Source of the DNA: Apostichopus japonicus
Lineage: Eukaryota > Echinodermata > Holothuroidea > Aspidochirotida > Stichopodidae
Direction: 5' to 3'
Length of the DNA: 64,000 bases
Assembly (NCBI RefSeq): GCF_037975245.1
Contig: NC_092574.1
Span: 17,029,213-17,093,212 of the forward strand
Positions 1 to 13,331 of the stretch are shown here, one piece after another (within the stretch, counting starts at the first letter, position 1; each line of letters opens with the position of its first letter). Position numbers and translations under genes: made by a program. The notes beneath the pieces were generated by a model, which was not told the DNA's origin, searched no databases, and saw nothing but the letters and a program-made list of their open reading frames with translations.

Positions 1-759
1 TATTACACCCCATAGTGGAATACATACACTGTTTAATACCATGCTGTGATATGCTTCTTTGTGCCATTCAACTGATAATGCCATGTTGCATTATTGTGAT
101 GTACGGATATGGGTTTGTGACTCTTTATTGTGTGGGATAACCACACGAGGGAGTAATTCATTATCATCATACTTTGCGGGTGGATTTATTGCAATGTTTC
201 TCCATATTAACCACGCCCTACTACATTTGGTCACATATGTTGAAGTGTACAGTAGTTGCAAAAATGTGACAACCAGAATTTCTCTAAAATGGGTATGATG
301 ATACTGCATGGGATTATATACACATGCTATACACATAAAATTGTTTCTATTAATAAGGGGTTAGCTTAGATATATTCAGGATAAAAAGGTTGAGCTTTTG
401 TATAAATTTTTGCTCAGAAGCAAACAAACTATGAAATTATTCTCTATTTGAAGATTGCAAAGAAACTATTTATAACCATTGTGATCTCCTTTGTGTTTGT
501 TGAGTCTCCTCTTCAGTGTGTATAGGCCTAGTTGTAATCTATATGTGCCTCTTTGCTCTTGTGTATTGGAATCAGAATTCACTGTCGATTGAAATTGATG
601 ATGTTCTTATGCAGCCTTTAATAATAATGCCATAAGTCATTACAATTTCTCAAGAAAGGGAACCACGATAATTACTTGGTATGATTTTGCCTTCATCGCT
701 CTCCCCTGCATTAAGGAAACCTAATAGATATCAAACACAAGGGTTTGGTGATCTGTTGA
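1..759. other. Unassigned DNA upstream of the first visible KDZ exon
   Basis: I see no supportable exon, RNA gene or repeat here. The KDZ reading frame at 1160 needs at least one earlier exon (it begins with the last two bases of a codon), so the missing 5' exon or exons lie in this stretch or before the window. One TAGGCCTA palindrome occurs near 526. Confidence 0.5.
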
Positions 760-1127
760 TTAAAGGCATTGAAGACACGCCTGAAACCGCTGCCATCAGA
801 AAAAGTAAACTTTCTGTTGCTTGCAAGTGAATTTTTTTTCGTGCCGCTACAAAATGCAGACAGTAATGAAACGTGATACCTTGTTATCTTTAATCTAGCC
901 CTGAGATGTCCATCGCTGCTATGTACACTGTGTTGTGGGTATTGACTGTAGCTGCATGTAAAGACTGTGCACAAGTGTCTAATTACAGTACCTACGGTAG
1001 CAAACTGTGTGTGTATTTTCTGGGATTGATGGTGGTGCCTAAAACGCTTCTGTTACACTTCATTCGAAACTAGGTAAGATGACCGGCATGAGATGTTTCT
1101 TTGTGCACGAGTCTTCAATGCCTTTAA
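760..1127. mobile_element. TTAA-flanked MITE, copy 1 of a two-copy family
   Basis: TTAA at 760-763 and again at 1124-1127 bracket a 360-bp non-coding element. It starts AGGCATTGAAGAC (764-776) and ends with the exact inverse GTCTTCAATGCCT (1111-1123). A related copy lies at 54040-54381 with the same flanking TTAA and recognisably similar interior (for example the shared words GCAGACAGTAATGAAAC and CCTGAGATGTCCA). A TTAA target duplication is typical of piggyBac and Kolobok elements. No transposase is encoded, so it is a non-autonomous derivative. The superfamily is inferred from the target site only. Confidence 0.85.
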
Positions 1128-1159
1128 GCATGCCTCCCTTTTCCCTTTAACCATTGCAG

Positions 1160-4100
1160 GAATGGCTTTTTCTATTCAAGTGACTTTTTGCCATTGCACA
1201 AATGATACAGAGAGTCTTGTGAGATGTGGTTATTGGCCATCCAGTCCGAGGAATCCAACTTGTGCAATAAGTATCTGCTTGCTAAAATGGATTGCAACAT
1301 TTCTACTGGAGACCCAATCTTCTCTTAAGTCTATATGCCAATCATTGAAGTGGCTACATGGAATAGCAGATAACGATGTGAGTGTCAAGTTAACTTTGCA
1401 GCTTGTTGTGTCCCCCTAGATGTGGGTCTTGAAAAAAATTTGTTGGTAAGAATTTTAGGTAATAGAATCAGAATTTAACATGTCGTAATACTGACTGCAC
1501 ATTGATGTTCACAGGAAACAATACGATATTGTTTTATCAGTGAGTAACCATTTGAAGTTGAGCACACATAGGGCACTCCACCGCATCTCACAAATGTCTT
1601 ATTTAATACTTAAGATGGCTCGCTTTTTAAATAAAAAGTTGTTTTTTACACAGTTTAAACAGCCAAAAGGAAATACATATCTTAGCTTTGATTTTCATGG
1701 ATATTCTGGTATGTAACATGCAGGCATTGATGTAGGAGTTTTTTGACCAACAGGTATGTGCTGCTTGCTTTACAGTCATTAAGTTAGCACATCTCCTATA
1801 TCTTCATTTACAAGCAAAAATTGTATCCGACTAACATTTGAATTTTCAGATATCCTACCTGTATCGCACCTTAACAGATGAGACCTTTGAAGAATTCCGT
1901 CACTTTTACTTTTTGATCAGCCACCTACAAGGAGAGGGTCTTGATATAGATGATGGAACATCTTGTCCCGCTTGTCCAAAGGTAATGTGAAACCTAAATT
2001 TAATCATATAAATTACTTAACACTTGCATTCAATTTATACAAAGGTTTGCTACTGGTAAGTTATAATTGCATTACAGGAATCCTTCAATTATTGGCAGCA
2101 CAGGGGATGACGATGCCGTTCCTGATCTAAGAATAGGAATACAAAGAAATGTTTGCAAATATTTAAGTACTTTAATATTAAACATTTTGCATCATTTTGT
2201 ATCTTGAGGATTCACTTGCCCACCCCCCCCCCCCCTGTTATCTATAAATTATTGGATTCTCAGCTGTCAATTTTGGGCAAAAATGTAGCTATAAATTTGC
2301 TACAGCTCAAAAAAATTAAATTGTTAGGGTATTCTGCTTTTCTATAAAGTTTGTAGTTATGATTATTGCATAGAATGCTCCTGTAGTGCAAATTTCAATT
2401 TCTCTACAGTGGAATTTTTAGTTGGAATATTTATTGCATGCTCTAAATATTTGTGACAGCTCATTCAAAGATATTTCATGCTAACACCAGGAGAACCAAT
2501 GCTGAAGTCCATCACTAATTGTCCATCACACATTGGAGAATACTTCTTAACATATCACAGGGTGTCTTAAAGCAGCATTTTGCGTCCTTTTCTATGAACT
2601 TTCTCAACCTCATTGACTCCACGATGCAATAACGACATACATAACTAACTTATCTATTCAAATCTTACTTCAAATGGTGGCATAGAAAGTCAAAAAATTT
2701 ACAACTTTCAACTTTGATTTCTCAAAGATTTTTTCCGTTGGGCAATTGTACCAGGGAGTTCCATAACAACTCCCTGGTTGTACCAATGCAACGTTTGAAT
2801 CTATTTTTAGCAACGGCTCATAACTAAACCTGCATCTCTGATTGGTTGAATTCAAACTAGCAGGTTTTTGGGGGAACTGCATGCGATTAATTTTAAATGT
2901 GGATTTTGTCGTTATACACTTTTCTCATTATCCGCAAATGTCCTTAATTACTCGCCAATTAATGCAACTTGCAGGGAAAAACTTGGCAAATATCTTAGTT
3001 TGCTGTTTTGTGAGTGATATATGTAAAAACCTCTATGGACATGTCAAAAAAGTGGAAAATTGCAACAAATGCAAAGTGTTGCTTTAATTTTTGCCTTCAT
3101 TGCTAATATTAAAAAAGTAACAAGAAATAATATATTATCATGAAAGCATATGAAGTTACAGTGTTGGAATAAACATACATGAACCATTTCATTTTAAATC
3201 AAGCATGAAAAGTAGATTTGTTGCACTCTCTCCAAATTTAAATGATGCTTTGTTTGCACACTTAACAAGTGGAATCCTGAAAATATTATAAGCAGATAGT
3301 AATATTTATATCACGTCCCTTGAGAGGACAGAATAGCGTGGATTAAAGCCTATTACAATACATAATCCCTCATCAATCTTGTTTGTCTTGCCATCTTTAT
3401 CAAGAGGTTTGTGTCTGTAAACATGTGGTTTTATGTTGATCCCACCACTATTTACATGCAGAATGACATGTGTCAATTTCATTTACAGTTTATGGTAATC
3501 TTTCTTTTTCCTTTTTTCTACTCCCCTAATAGGAAGAGGGGAACATTTTTGTCAGTTTTGATGCCAATTTTGGTCTTGTCAGAAAGAGCAACTCAGGCAC
3601 AAGTTCACAGCCACCGAAGCATTCTACAAGGTACTTCCTTGATGATAAAGAAGTTCATTCTTTTGTAGACAGCTACCAATCTGATGAAGTGAACAAAGAA
3701 GACACTATGGTAGGAGACCTACACACTTGGAAAACAAAGACTTTGAAAGTTCAAGTATTTTCTTTTTGCCTAGTTCAAAGTTCAGATAAATATGATCAGT
3801 TAATGATGTAGTATCCAATGATAAGCTCACATTCTTAAACAATAATGTTTGTCTTCCTGACCTAACTCAGGTCTGGGTTTTTTGTGTCCAAAATGAGAAG
3901 TTTGAGCTTTTCTCTTGTTGAAACACATTATTTGTATTCATTGAAGAAAAAATATACATAAAATTCTCTCATCTGAAATCTACCATATATCTGCAACTCT
4001 GATCAGCTCAAATGGTACAGCTTTTGCAGGCAACCAAATCATTTCGGACAAAAGGAGGGGGGGGGGGGTGTTTATCTAACTAAACAGAGTTATTGCCCTC

Positions 4101-7100
4101 AAATGGCTATAATTGTTATCTTTGCATTCCTACACTTGCAATCTATGTAACAAGTATGTCTCTCAGTTTTGCACAGTTGGTGCACTCGAGTCTATCCTCT
4201 TTTGTGTTCTCTTGTTTTCAGTTGTTTCAAAAATATTGAACTTCTTGAGACATTATTCAAGTACATTCATTTTAGCCACATTTGAAATGTGCAATCTCCT
4301 TTGATGTACATAGTGTTGTATTTTGTGTCATATCTCTAGGATTGTAGCAACTTCCAGGCAGCCAATACAATTCGCTCAAAGAACAAATCCGCAAACTTGT
4401 CATCAAAGGGTGTATTCGGCTGTGCATGTAGACATGGTATTCCTCGCCTTTTCTTAAGCATGCGCCATGGTGAACGGTGAGTATATCAAGTTGTGCTATG
4501 ATTGTAACTCAAGTTCTCTCAAAAGTATATAATTTACTCTGAGTGAGAAATTTAATTCAGATGTAAAAAAATAAACAAATCAAATTTATTAAAATTGTTA
4601 TTTCTCACATAATCTTATTCCATAAGTTATTGTATCTTAAACAAAGGAATATAATTACTGAAATATCTTTTCATGGGCTCTGTGCCACAAACACTTCCTT
4701 GACGATAGGTCTGATGAAATGGATTAGTAGGCATAGTACAAATGCATAATGTTTGTGTTGCTTTGATTTATGATGACATACAGTAAGTAAAGTTCAAGTG
4801 ATGTAAACCAAAACTTCAAACCTATTTGGCACATTTGCATGTCAAACTCGACTTGCAAGAACTCTTTGACTATCAGGGATGAAATTTAGTTTGCATACTT
4901 CAGAAACTAGTGCATTGTTTGTAGTAACTCTTGAAGGTTATTCATCACATGAACACAATGAGATATGCTGGTGGTTGTCGTGAGCATTCCTGAATGAAGT
5001 ACTGAACTGCTGTTCTTTGCCCTTTTTTTATTTGAAGACTATGCTTTTCTTCAGACCCAACTACTATATCCTTTTAGAGATGTAAACATCTTTTCTTAGT
5101 GATGATAAGATGCATCAGAGGTGCAAAGCACACTGAGTATCCACAATCGAATTAATGCATTCAATGATCTTGTCATCCTATAGAAGCCTGCACATGAATC
5201 GAAAAGTGTATGCCCTCCATACGCTGCGTGTTAAATTGTATGTAATTGGTTTCTGTACTCTTTACACACCATATATGTTGATGTGGTGTAACTTGGCCAT
5301 TGTGGTTGCACAGATATCAAACTGCTGTATATTTGGTATGTCTGAGAAATTGGTGTAGCATAGATTGCTTCTGATCATGCTCTTCTATTTACTCATCCCA
5401 AGCATGAAAAGGGAATGGATAATTCTAGTGAACAATTTAAAGCATTTTCTGATGGAAGATTTTGATACATTGTCCTCATAGTTCTTATTTCTCTTTCTAA
5501 CCAAGTGAAACTTGTCCCCATTTGAAAGTTTTCTGCTTGTACAAATCTAGTTTAAAATATTCACCAGTTTCTCACTCAAAGCACCATTTTTTGAGCGCAT
5601 CTATTAGATGAATGATGTTATGTGTGCGAATTGGGAAAACAATCGACTTGCAGTTAGCACTTCTATTTTCGCAACATAAGCACTCTCACAAGTACATGCA
5701 CAGGTGATTCCCTATTATATATTACTGAACGTACACATTGTGAACGTAGGTATACAGCCTACCATGATCACTTGGTCATACATAGCTAATCACTGGTATC
5801 TGCAGATTTAGATTATATCAGTACTTGAAGATCTGCATTATTGGCCTAAATTTAGCACCCTATATTGCAAAAGCAGTCTTGTATTAATTAATAGACTTGC
5901 CATGGTATGATATGAGCTCTGTACTTTCCACAGTTATTCTAGATAAGGATCATCCTATTAAAGCCTTGAACTAACAATTAGAATTTTCTCTCAAGTCCTA
6001 AGAGGGCACAAGAATTGAAAGGTATACTAGCAGCTTTTTCCATGGTAACACTTTTAGGTCATTTTTCCTTTTGCAGGTATGCATACCCGGCACTACTGTT
6101 AAAGAAGTTGGTTGGTGGCAGTACATTGCACTATCATGTCATTTATGATATTGCGTGCAAATTCGAAGGACACATTAAGGTGCGAACCTCTAACACCTGT
6201 ATGTATGTGGAATACAATATGCCCAATACGTAATGTATTTTCCTTACCATTGGAAACAGATTCACAATGTAGAGTTAATCTAGGTTTCAGAGTGAATTCT
6301 AAATCTTATTCCTTTAATGCGTTGTGGCACATTGTTGTATTAATTGAATTTCATGTAGGAGGAAAATATGCGTCACATTCTTAGCTAACACTAGTATCCG
6401 ACGTAGACATCGCCCAATTTCAGATCCATCTATCTGAAACTATCTGTCTATAGATCTTTCTGACAGTCAGTCTGCCCATCTGTCTGTCTATCCACCATGT
6501 CTGTACGTCTGCCTATCCGTATGTCAATAACTACAAATAGAATGCTACTATTCCTGCATTCTGTCGTGAAAATGTATCACAGTGATCACCACAATAGGGG
6601 CATTACTAGTGCTCAGGAAGCTAAGGTCAAAGTTCACTTTCAGTAAGAGTCATCAGCCATTTTGTGAAAACACAAAATATGCTTCTCCACAATTGCAATA
6701 GATGAACAATGACATTTGGTAAGAATTATCAATTTATATTTTGAATTTAAAAACATCAACAGTTGTTCTTTGTCCACAGAAGAATATGCCGGAATTGGGA
6801 GGTTTTGATATGGCACTGCCTGTATTTCATGCATATGGACATAAACTTCATTGCCAGGTAAACACATGCACGCTTCTGACAAATTGTCTGCTTCCTCTCA
6901 TACAGCATTTCTGGTTTACTATACATTTTTCAGAACAGGCTTGCAAGTGTCATATGCCACCTAGTTTTATAACTGAGGTAGTTGTATGAGTATGTATGTA
7001 CACATACTTTTTTTATTGGGTGTGTGTGTGTGCTTGGGTGCAGGTGAATGTGTGTGCTTTGAGTCAATTGGAGACCATTACAGTTTTCAAATTGTGCATG

Positions 7101-10100
7101 TGACTATGAGCCTAAAGTAGGTACCAGTATTATATTGGTTTTGGTGGATTCAAATCACAGAATGTTGATAAGAAAAAATCTAGTGTACTAGAAGTATAAA
7201 TAGAGCACATGTTTTGCATTATTCGTTAGTCCGCTGGGAGTTGGGGCATTTGCAGAAATTTGTAAATCAAGTTTTGGTCTTAATTCATTTTGTTGATCTA
7301 TCAACTTCAGTGCTCCCATATCACCTTGTCAGTGCATGTTATATTTTGAAAAAAAAATCTGCTTTTGCATAACATCATTCGTAAGTGACCTCACAGGCTA
7401 GACAGCCTGTACAGTTTGCTCTGCTTGCATTCTGCTTAGATGCTTTTTGTACAGAGAACATGTGTGTTGGCTTTAAAGCAATGTGTTCATTGGTTGGTAG
7501 ATCAAGCACATCAGATGATGTGGCGAGTAATGACTTATTCAGTGCTGGCATGCTATATTAAGGGCCAATACACCAGACCTTTACTTGACTAATAGAGATT
7601 TGTGAATTTTGCTGTAAATGAATAATAATCAGCATTTTCCGTTGTTTTTTGGTGGTGTAGATGTCGTATAGCACAAGATGGAAGAAGGCATTTGGCCTAA
7701 CGGACGGGGAGTGTATGGAACGTTTATGGTCATTTCTGAGAAAGTTCTCTCATATCACCAAAGAGATGACCCAATCACACAGGATCGATCTTCTAAGCGA
7801 TGCACTGTTGCATTATTCTGCAAGCAAACTTGCCAACCTTAGTGAGTTACTTTAATGAATGCGCCTTACATGATCAGTTATTGATGTTAAGACTACCATG
7901 TGCATACGCATCAACTATCTCAGTCAGTACAGTAAGGCAACTTTCTCAAATAATATGACAGACCATTTCTGCTAAGTAATACTGTGTGCCACAACCAATT
8001 TTTTCAGTAATACACAATTGATGAACTTCCAAGATTATGCAATTTGAGTGATTTGCAGCACTTACAGAGAAATTGGTTTTGTAGGCTAAGTCTTGATATG
8101 TGTTACTTATTAAAATTTGTTTTGTGACATAACTAAGAAAAGCAAAGGATCACCATATTGTGATGATTTTTGTTTCAGCCAGCACCACAAACACATTGTA
8201 GGGATACAAGTCTGTGTGGTAGTAGGCCGACATACATTATGGATACAGGCATCTCATCTATATGCACTGGGATATGTAAGCAGAAATTTGGTAGTGTTTA
8301 CATTAAGATTCACCATACTTGTATTAGGTAATTTCACAAATAAAATCAGGAGCAAAGTAGACTAAGGATTTTTTCCGTAGTGAATCAAAATCACCACAAC
8401 CCTGATTACTGCACACATGCTATGATTATTCCTGCATTAGCTAGAAGTTTCAGCTGATAGAGCTGAAAAGTGAACAGGTACAAGTCGAACTTTCATCACT
8501 TTTAAGTTAAGTATGCACACATTACTCAATATCAGAACCTGCCATTTGGTCACAAATGGTGATTTATAGAGTATCTTGTTTCCAAATTTATTTAATTAAT
8601 TGCCAATTTATGGGGTATTTGGGTTTATTTGCATAATGAAGCATTTTTATCACAGAAAATTGGCAAATGTGTGATGCATGGTTAGCTGCATAGTGAAGGT
8701 TTAAGGTAAGTAATTAAAGTTCTCATTTGTAGAACCCTGTTGTGTGGACAATCCTGTGGACCATGGAAAGAAAAAGCAATGTAGTAAGTCACCTACAGAT
8801 ACCATCCTCTCCAACCCTCCCCTTTTAAAATGAATAGTTGCTATAACTCACCTGCTCCCCACCCCCCCCCCCCAAGTGCACAAAATCTAAGAAACAAAAT
8901 TTTGGAAGATTCTCTCACCAGTCACCACACTTCCTTAACCCTCCCCCCTCCCCTAACCTCCCAGTTAATTTGCAACTCTCACTGAGTGAGGTAGGCCTAT
9001 ATACTGCTATATTATTGGTTCTTGACCTTGTGAGCCATTATAATTGCTAATGATTCCACTCAATAATATTGATATTTATACTATTCTTTGTTTTTCCTTT
9101 TCCAAATTTAGGCACTTTCCTCTGTGTGTCATTGCAGAAGGCAAAAGATATCACCAAACAGTCTGAAAGCGAATTAAGTCGCATTTGTCAAGAATGTAAG
9201 TTACAATTGTAGCATCAAACACAGTCTTTCATGACTTAAAACAGCACCACTAGTTTTCCAATATTTCAATAGCCTTTTCTTGCAGCGGTGTTTCAGATTT
9301 ATTTTTTCCATCCTAGCTCTTTTTGCATTCTCTATATATTGGCAAGTAGATGTGAAATTATGACATGTTTGTTCTTTCACATTATTCCTATAGTTTCTGT
9401 CACAATGAACACCATTAATTCATGGCGTGAGGAAGCAAAAACAATCTTGGCAAAGAAGCAAAAAACATCCAAAAGTGAGTTTATGAATTCTCTCAATACT
9501 TCAGGGCTTGTTGCTTGGAGAAGAGGGTAGATCTTTATAATTGCTGTGCTTTTTGTATTATACTTTTTCATTTCAGTCAAGATTCCACTAATAAGATAAA
9601 CAATGCTAAAAAAACCTTTTATATCAACAAAAGTAATTCTAGGCCTGATGTTTTGATCTTGACAGATTATTCTTCAGAGCAAACAGTTTGCTGTTGAAAA
9701 AGATTTGTTTATATTGAAACATTTTTAAAATATATTGATCTTACGCTGAATCTATTTGATATGAATTGTCCTAAGACTTCATTTGTCATTATCCTTTACA
9801 ATAAGAGTCAGCTGCCAGGCTCCTTTCTCCTGTATCTTTCAAGATTGACAATTTTTTCCCTAAATTGTTACTTTACTGTATCCCTGGAATGCATACTGCT
9901 TGGCCAGATTTCTCAAAGTGAAGGAATCTTCGAAAGGGCATAAAAACGAAACAAAAGTTACATGCAAATTGTTTTTTTTTTACCTGCAAGCTCCTGCACA
10001 TGTAATATGTTTTAGCTGGTAGAGCTTGTATGTAAATTGTATGTAACCTTTAACGGAATGTACCTGCATTTGTTGCTAACATTGCTTTTATCAACCAAAA

Positions 10101-12548
10101 GAGAAAGTATCTTTCGTTCATCTTTTCAGAAATCAATCTTTCTTGGAAAGAAAGTTACGTTAAAAATCTGGATCTGTATCACGCTTTGTGGTATGTTATG
10201 ACATTTTGCTCTCATTCGTTGCAATAAAATCATAAACTTTGTATAAACCATGCTGCCGTGTGAGTGTGCATATTTGTTTGCATTCGTGTGCGTGTCTGTG
10301 TGCGATACCGTGCTTGTATATCACAGACTGAAAAGGAAGTTCAGGCAAATCTAAAGTATACATAGGTGTACCACATTGAGTACACTGTGCAGGTGATTTA
10401 TTCTTCTGCACCTTATGCGCTAAATTGGGCATAATTGTCTCTACTGGTGCAGACTTGGTTATATGTGTATAATGCTGTCATTACACTTGGGAGATAGGGA
10501 ACATAATTCTCTTCGTTTTATTTCTTTCATTTAGTTTGGATCTAGCGCTATGTGAAGACCAAGATCAGATTATGCTAACAAATTCACACATAAGACAGTA
10601 AGTATATTGCAATTTCAGCAATTGTAAGTAATGAGTATCTCTAATATCATGTAAGTGTCATATCATGATCAGTGGTTCTATAACTGTATGTCAAAACCAG
10701 TCAAATCATGATAAACTTTGTTCAGTATGTTTTTCTTTACTAACTTTTGATGTTACCTCCAGGGTGCATGAGGCATTAGCAAAAACAGAAGAGAGGAATG
10801 GCATATCAGTCCGATGGTCTCAAGAATCCCCTGAGTACTTTGATGTGTCAGGAGACATGCAGAACAGAAGCATGAAAGCCATGCAGGAACAGATGAGAAG
10901 TCAAGCAGTAGAATACTGTTACCTCAAAGAAATATCACGTAAATATAGTGGTATGTACACACTGGTATCTCCATCTGTGTTATGTCAAGTATTCTACCAG
11001 TTGGTGCATTTATATCAGATACTGTTAGAAAGTAAAAACTTTGCACTTGTATAACTTGTATTCATGAATAACCTACCCAATAGCACACAACAACTTGGGC
11101 GATATGATTTTACATGCACTCAGTAAGAATGTGGCTTGATTTATAGTACATAGTAAGGAAGGTTTCAAGATACTATTTGATTTGGAGGATACGTATACTT
11201 ATTTGAAAGACATGCAACTTGAGGTACTCTGCATTGCTTTGTATAGCTGTTCTTCGGTATGCATGTAGTTTCAGCGATGGAAACACAAAAGTGACTAACA
11301 ATATGATGCATGTGGTGATGGCTGTTCATGTTGCACAGGTTTTACTATGCATTAAACAGGATACAGGAAAGTCATCACTGGAATATCTTTATTTGGTGAT
11401 GAGTTGACAAATATAGTTCAGGAATATCTTGAAGAGCATATTATGAATAACCTATTTACACTAAACCTGCAAAATATTTCATTAATTAGGGCAATAACAA
11501 ACACACTGAGTAAGTTTGTTAGATGGGAATGGTTTGATGTTCAACTGTGTCAATCTTTCCCAGGTACATTGTCATTGAATCACCAAAATATATTATTGTG
11601 TAAGTGATTGCTCTACTTCTTTATGATACAGATGGACAGGCTATTGCACAGAGAGTGGCAAAGCAGCTGAAAAGGTCTGCTGGTTCATTGAAGAGCTCCA
11701 TTCGTGGATTCAACAATAAATTTGCCTCTCAGCAATCTGTAACATTTGCTCAGGTTGCTGATCCTTCAAGTGACTTCTACCATCTCATTAGTAGTGATGT
11801 ACTCAGTGTGAGTAGTTGTTTCAATATACAGTGTACATTTCATGATCCACATTATTAAGTCTACACACCATCTCATTATTTTGAGAGCCTTCCATATCGG
11901 GGCTCATGGAACCATTACATACCCCATATACTGATAGACCAAAGTGTTTTCTCAGCATTTGACCACTGTTTCATCACTCAAGTTGTTAATGGAATGCAAG
12001 AAAGTCAGAGCACTTTCTAACAGTGACTTTGGAAAAGGTGTTAAGGCATTGTTAGCTCTCAGTGACCTACTTATATGAAATGGGCACCTTACTCCAGGGG
12101 GGGGGGGGGTGGATCCTGACTCCTGAGGATAATAATTGGAACCAACGTAGTGAAAGTTGAAAGTTATTTTATTTCCTATCAATAATGTATTTGCTTGCAG
12201 TATAATCAAGAAATACCCCTTGTCGTTCGGAGAAAGGCCATTGATGCTCTGAATCTGTGTGACAGAGGCCATGAAGAGGAAGAAATTGTCAGAACAGAGA
12301 TGAAAAACACTCTCCATTTTTACCAGAGGGAACAATCTATCATCCAGGCTGAGATATCAAAGTTGGACCAAGGGAGTAGATCACTGGCAAATATGGGCCT
12401 AAAATATTTGCTACATGACAAGAAGAGTTATTATGAACAATTGGAAGAAAATGCTACATTACAGTTTGAGCAATTAGCAGTAGCAGGATATCTTAACATT
12501 GAAGCTAATGAATTGCTCTTAAGTGATGATGACACATTGGAAGACTGA
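1160..12548 (+). CDS. KDZ-superfamily transposase (Kyakuja-Dileera-Zisupton type), 14 visible exons, 5' end outside or unresolved
   Basis: Exons: 1160-1377, 1850-1981, 3533-3709, 4340-4476, 6077-6179, 6780-6857, 7661-7841, 9112-9195, 9394-9474, 10130-10190, 10535-10597, 10763-10950, 11632-11807, 12201-12548 (TGA). Every junction has AG/GT borders and matching phase, giving about 675 codons with no stop. Residues are numbered from the visible start. A CxC-like N-terminal domain (FCHC, then GYWPSSPRNP and LLETQSSLK) is followed by a first catalytic Asp in FDANFGLVRK (~127). Next come the Cys/His segment CACRHGIPRLF, a second Asp in YDIACKFEGHIK (~246), the metal-binding-like FHAYGHKLHCQ, and the acidic GECMERLWSFL (~299/302). 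The C-terminus has the DRGHEEEEIVRTEM helix typical of the family. KDZ enzymes are RNase H-fold DDE-type cut-and-paste transposases. Intactness and at least 13 introns suggest a functional, possibly domesticated gene. Exon 9112-9195 and the short exons 10130-10597 are the least certain. Confidence 0.88.
2223..2235. repeat. C homopolymer run (13)
   Basis: Uninterrupted run of 13 C in a KDZ intron. It is one of about 18 G or C runs of ten or more bases in the window. Others include 4057-4068, 8862-8873, 12097-12109, 17592-17603, 17819-17831, 22601-22612, 44309-44321, 45605-45616, 47276-47289, 50450-50466, 56121-56132 and 61772-61786. Confidence 0.9.
2567..3087. mobile_element. TTAA-flanked fold-back MITE with central hairpin
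   Basis: TTAA at 2567-2570 and 3084-3087 bracket a 513-bp element. Its ends are imperfect inverted repeats: AGCAGCATTTTGCGT on the left against AGCAACACTTTGCAT read inward from the right (3 mismatches in 15). Near the middle is a perfect 11-bp hairpin, ACCAGGGAGTT at 2750-2760 and its complement at 2768-2778, with a 7-base loop. It lies in the KDZ intron between exons 1850-1981 and 3533-3709. No coding capacity is visible, so a non-autonomous piggyBac- or Kolobok-like element is inferred. Confidence 0.7.
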
Positions 12549-13011
12549 TCAATACAGTTTTCCCTAGCAATAATGCAAATGTATAACCTGACTGTTGTAG
12601 CACTTCTCAATGTACTTATAGCAGACTGTTCTTTTCTTCTCATTATTTTTTCCTTTTATCTTATTGCTCTCATAGCGAGGATGAGATTTTGTAGTTCCTT
12701 TGCTAGTTGGGCTATATACAGATATCTGAGTTTTCATAGCAACAGTTGCCAGGCTAAGGATGTGCGGTCTTAAGCTAAGCTTCTATGTACAGCTTACTGC
12801 CTTTGTAGAGTTTTTTTACTGGTAACTGCTGATCTTTTGCGATTCAGCTCACATACCCTTTAACAAAGCTGATGATGATAGCTTGTCTTACAGCAATCAT
12901 GATTACTAACAGCTAGCGATATGCTCCATAGTTGTGCAGGCAATGCAATGCCTGATGCAATTACACAGTAAATTTTATGTGAACCTACAATATGGACCTC
13001 AGAAAGTAATT

Positions 13012-13090
13012 CAAACTTCAATATTTTTGTGTTATAATAATACCTGGTTTCTACATAACATAAAAATATTGAAGTTTGCAGGTATTATTA
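13012..13090. repeat. Two interleaved perfect inverted repeats
   Basis: CAAACTTCAATATTTTT at 13012-13028 is the exact reverse complement of 13062-13078. TAATAATACCTG at 13035-13046 is the exact reverse complement of 13079-13090. The arm order is A, B, A', B', so both stems together would form an H-type pseudoknot topology. Either stem alone would form a cruciform or a transcript hairpin. It lies about 460 bp after the KDZ stop codon. Confidence 0.8.
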
Positions 13091-13317
13091 TTAACATAAT
13101 TATTATTATTTTATGCAGGTATTATATTTTGAAATGTACTAGCTCAATATGAATTGACAAAAAAAGGCCCAGGGGTATGTGATCTGCTGCCTTCGATGGT
13201 AAAAAAGCAGATCAGATTGCCCTCTTTGATTATTTGTGGAACACAAAAAGGAACCTATGGAATGGGTATGTGGTGTAGGTGTGAGAGTGTATGTTTGTAT
13301 GTATGTATATTAGATCC

Positions 13318-13331
13318 TCCTGCAAGCAGGA
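13318..13331. repeat. Palindromic repeat core next to a TATG-rich tract (pair with 25163)
   Basis: TCCTGCAAGCAGGA follows a (TATG)n tract. The same core with its neighbours (GCGAGTTCCTGC, AGGATCATCTGTATACAT) occurs in inverse orientation at 25163-25176 beside a (TA)n tract. The shared flanks show a dispersed repeat rather than a chance palindrome. Its full extent and class are not visible. Confidence 0.6.

Noticed and set aside
6419-6530. TCTG/TCTA-rich tract as a CRISPR-like or ordered array
   Set aside because: It is a degenerate tetranucleotide microsatellite with no spacer structure, and the genome is eukaryotic.
11952-12335. 127-codon minus-strand frame
   Set aside because: It is largely the antisense of the last KDZ exon plus intron sequence with a G run.
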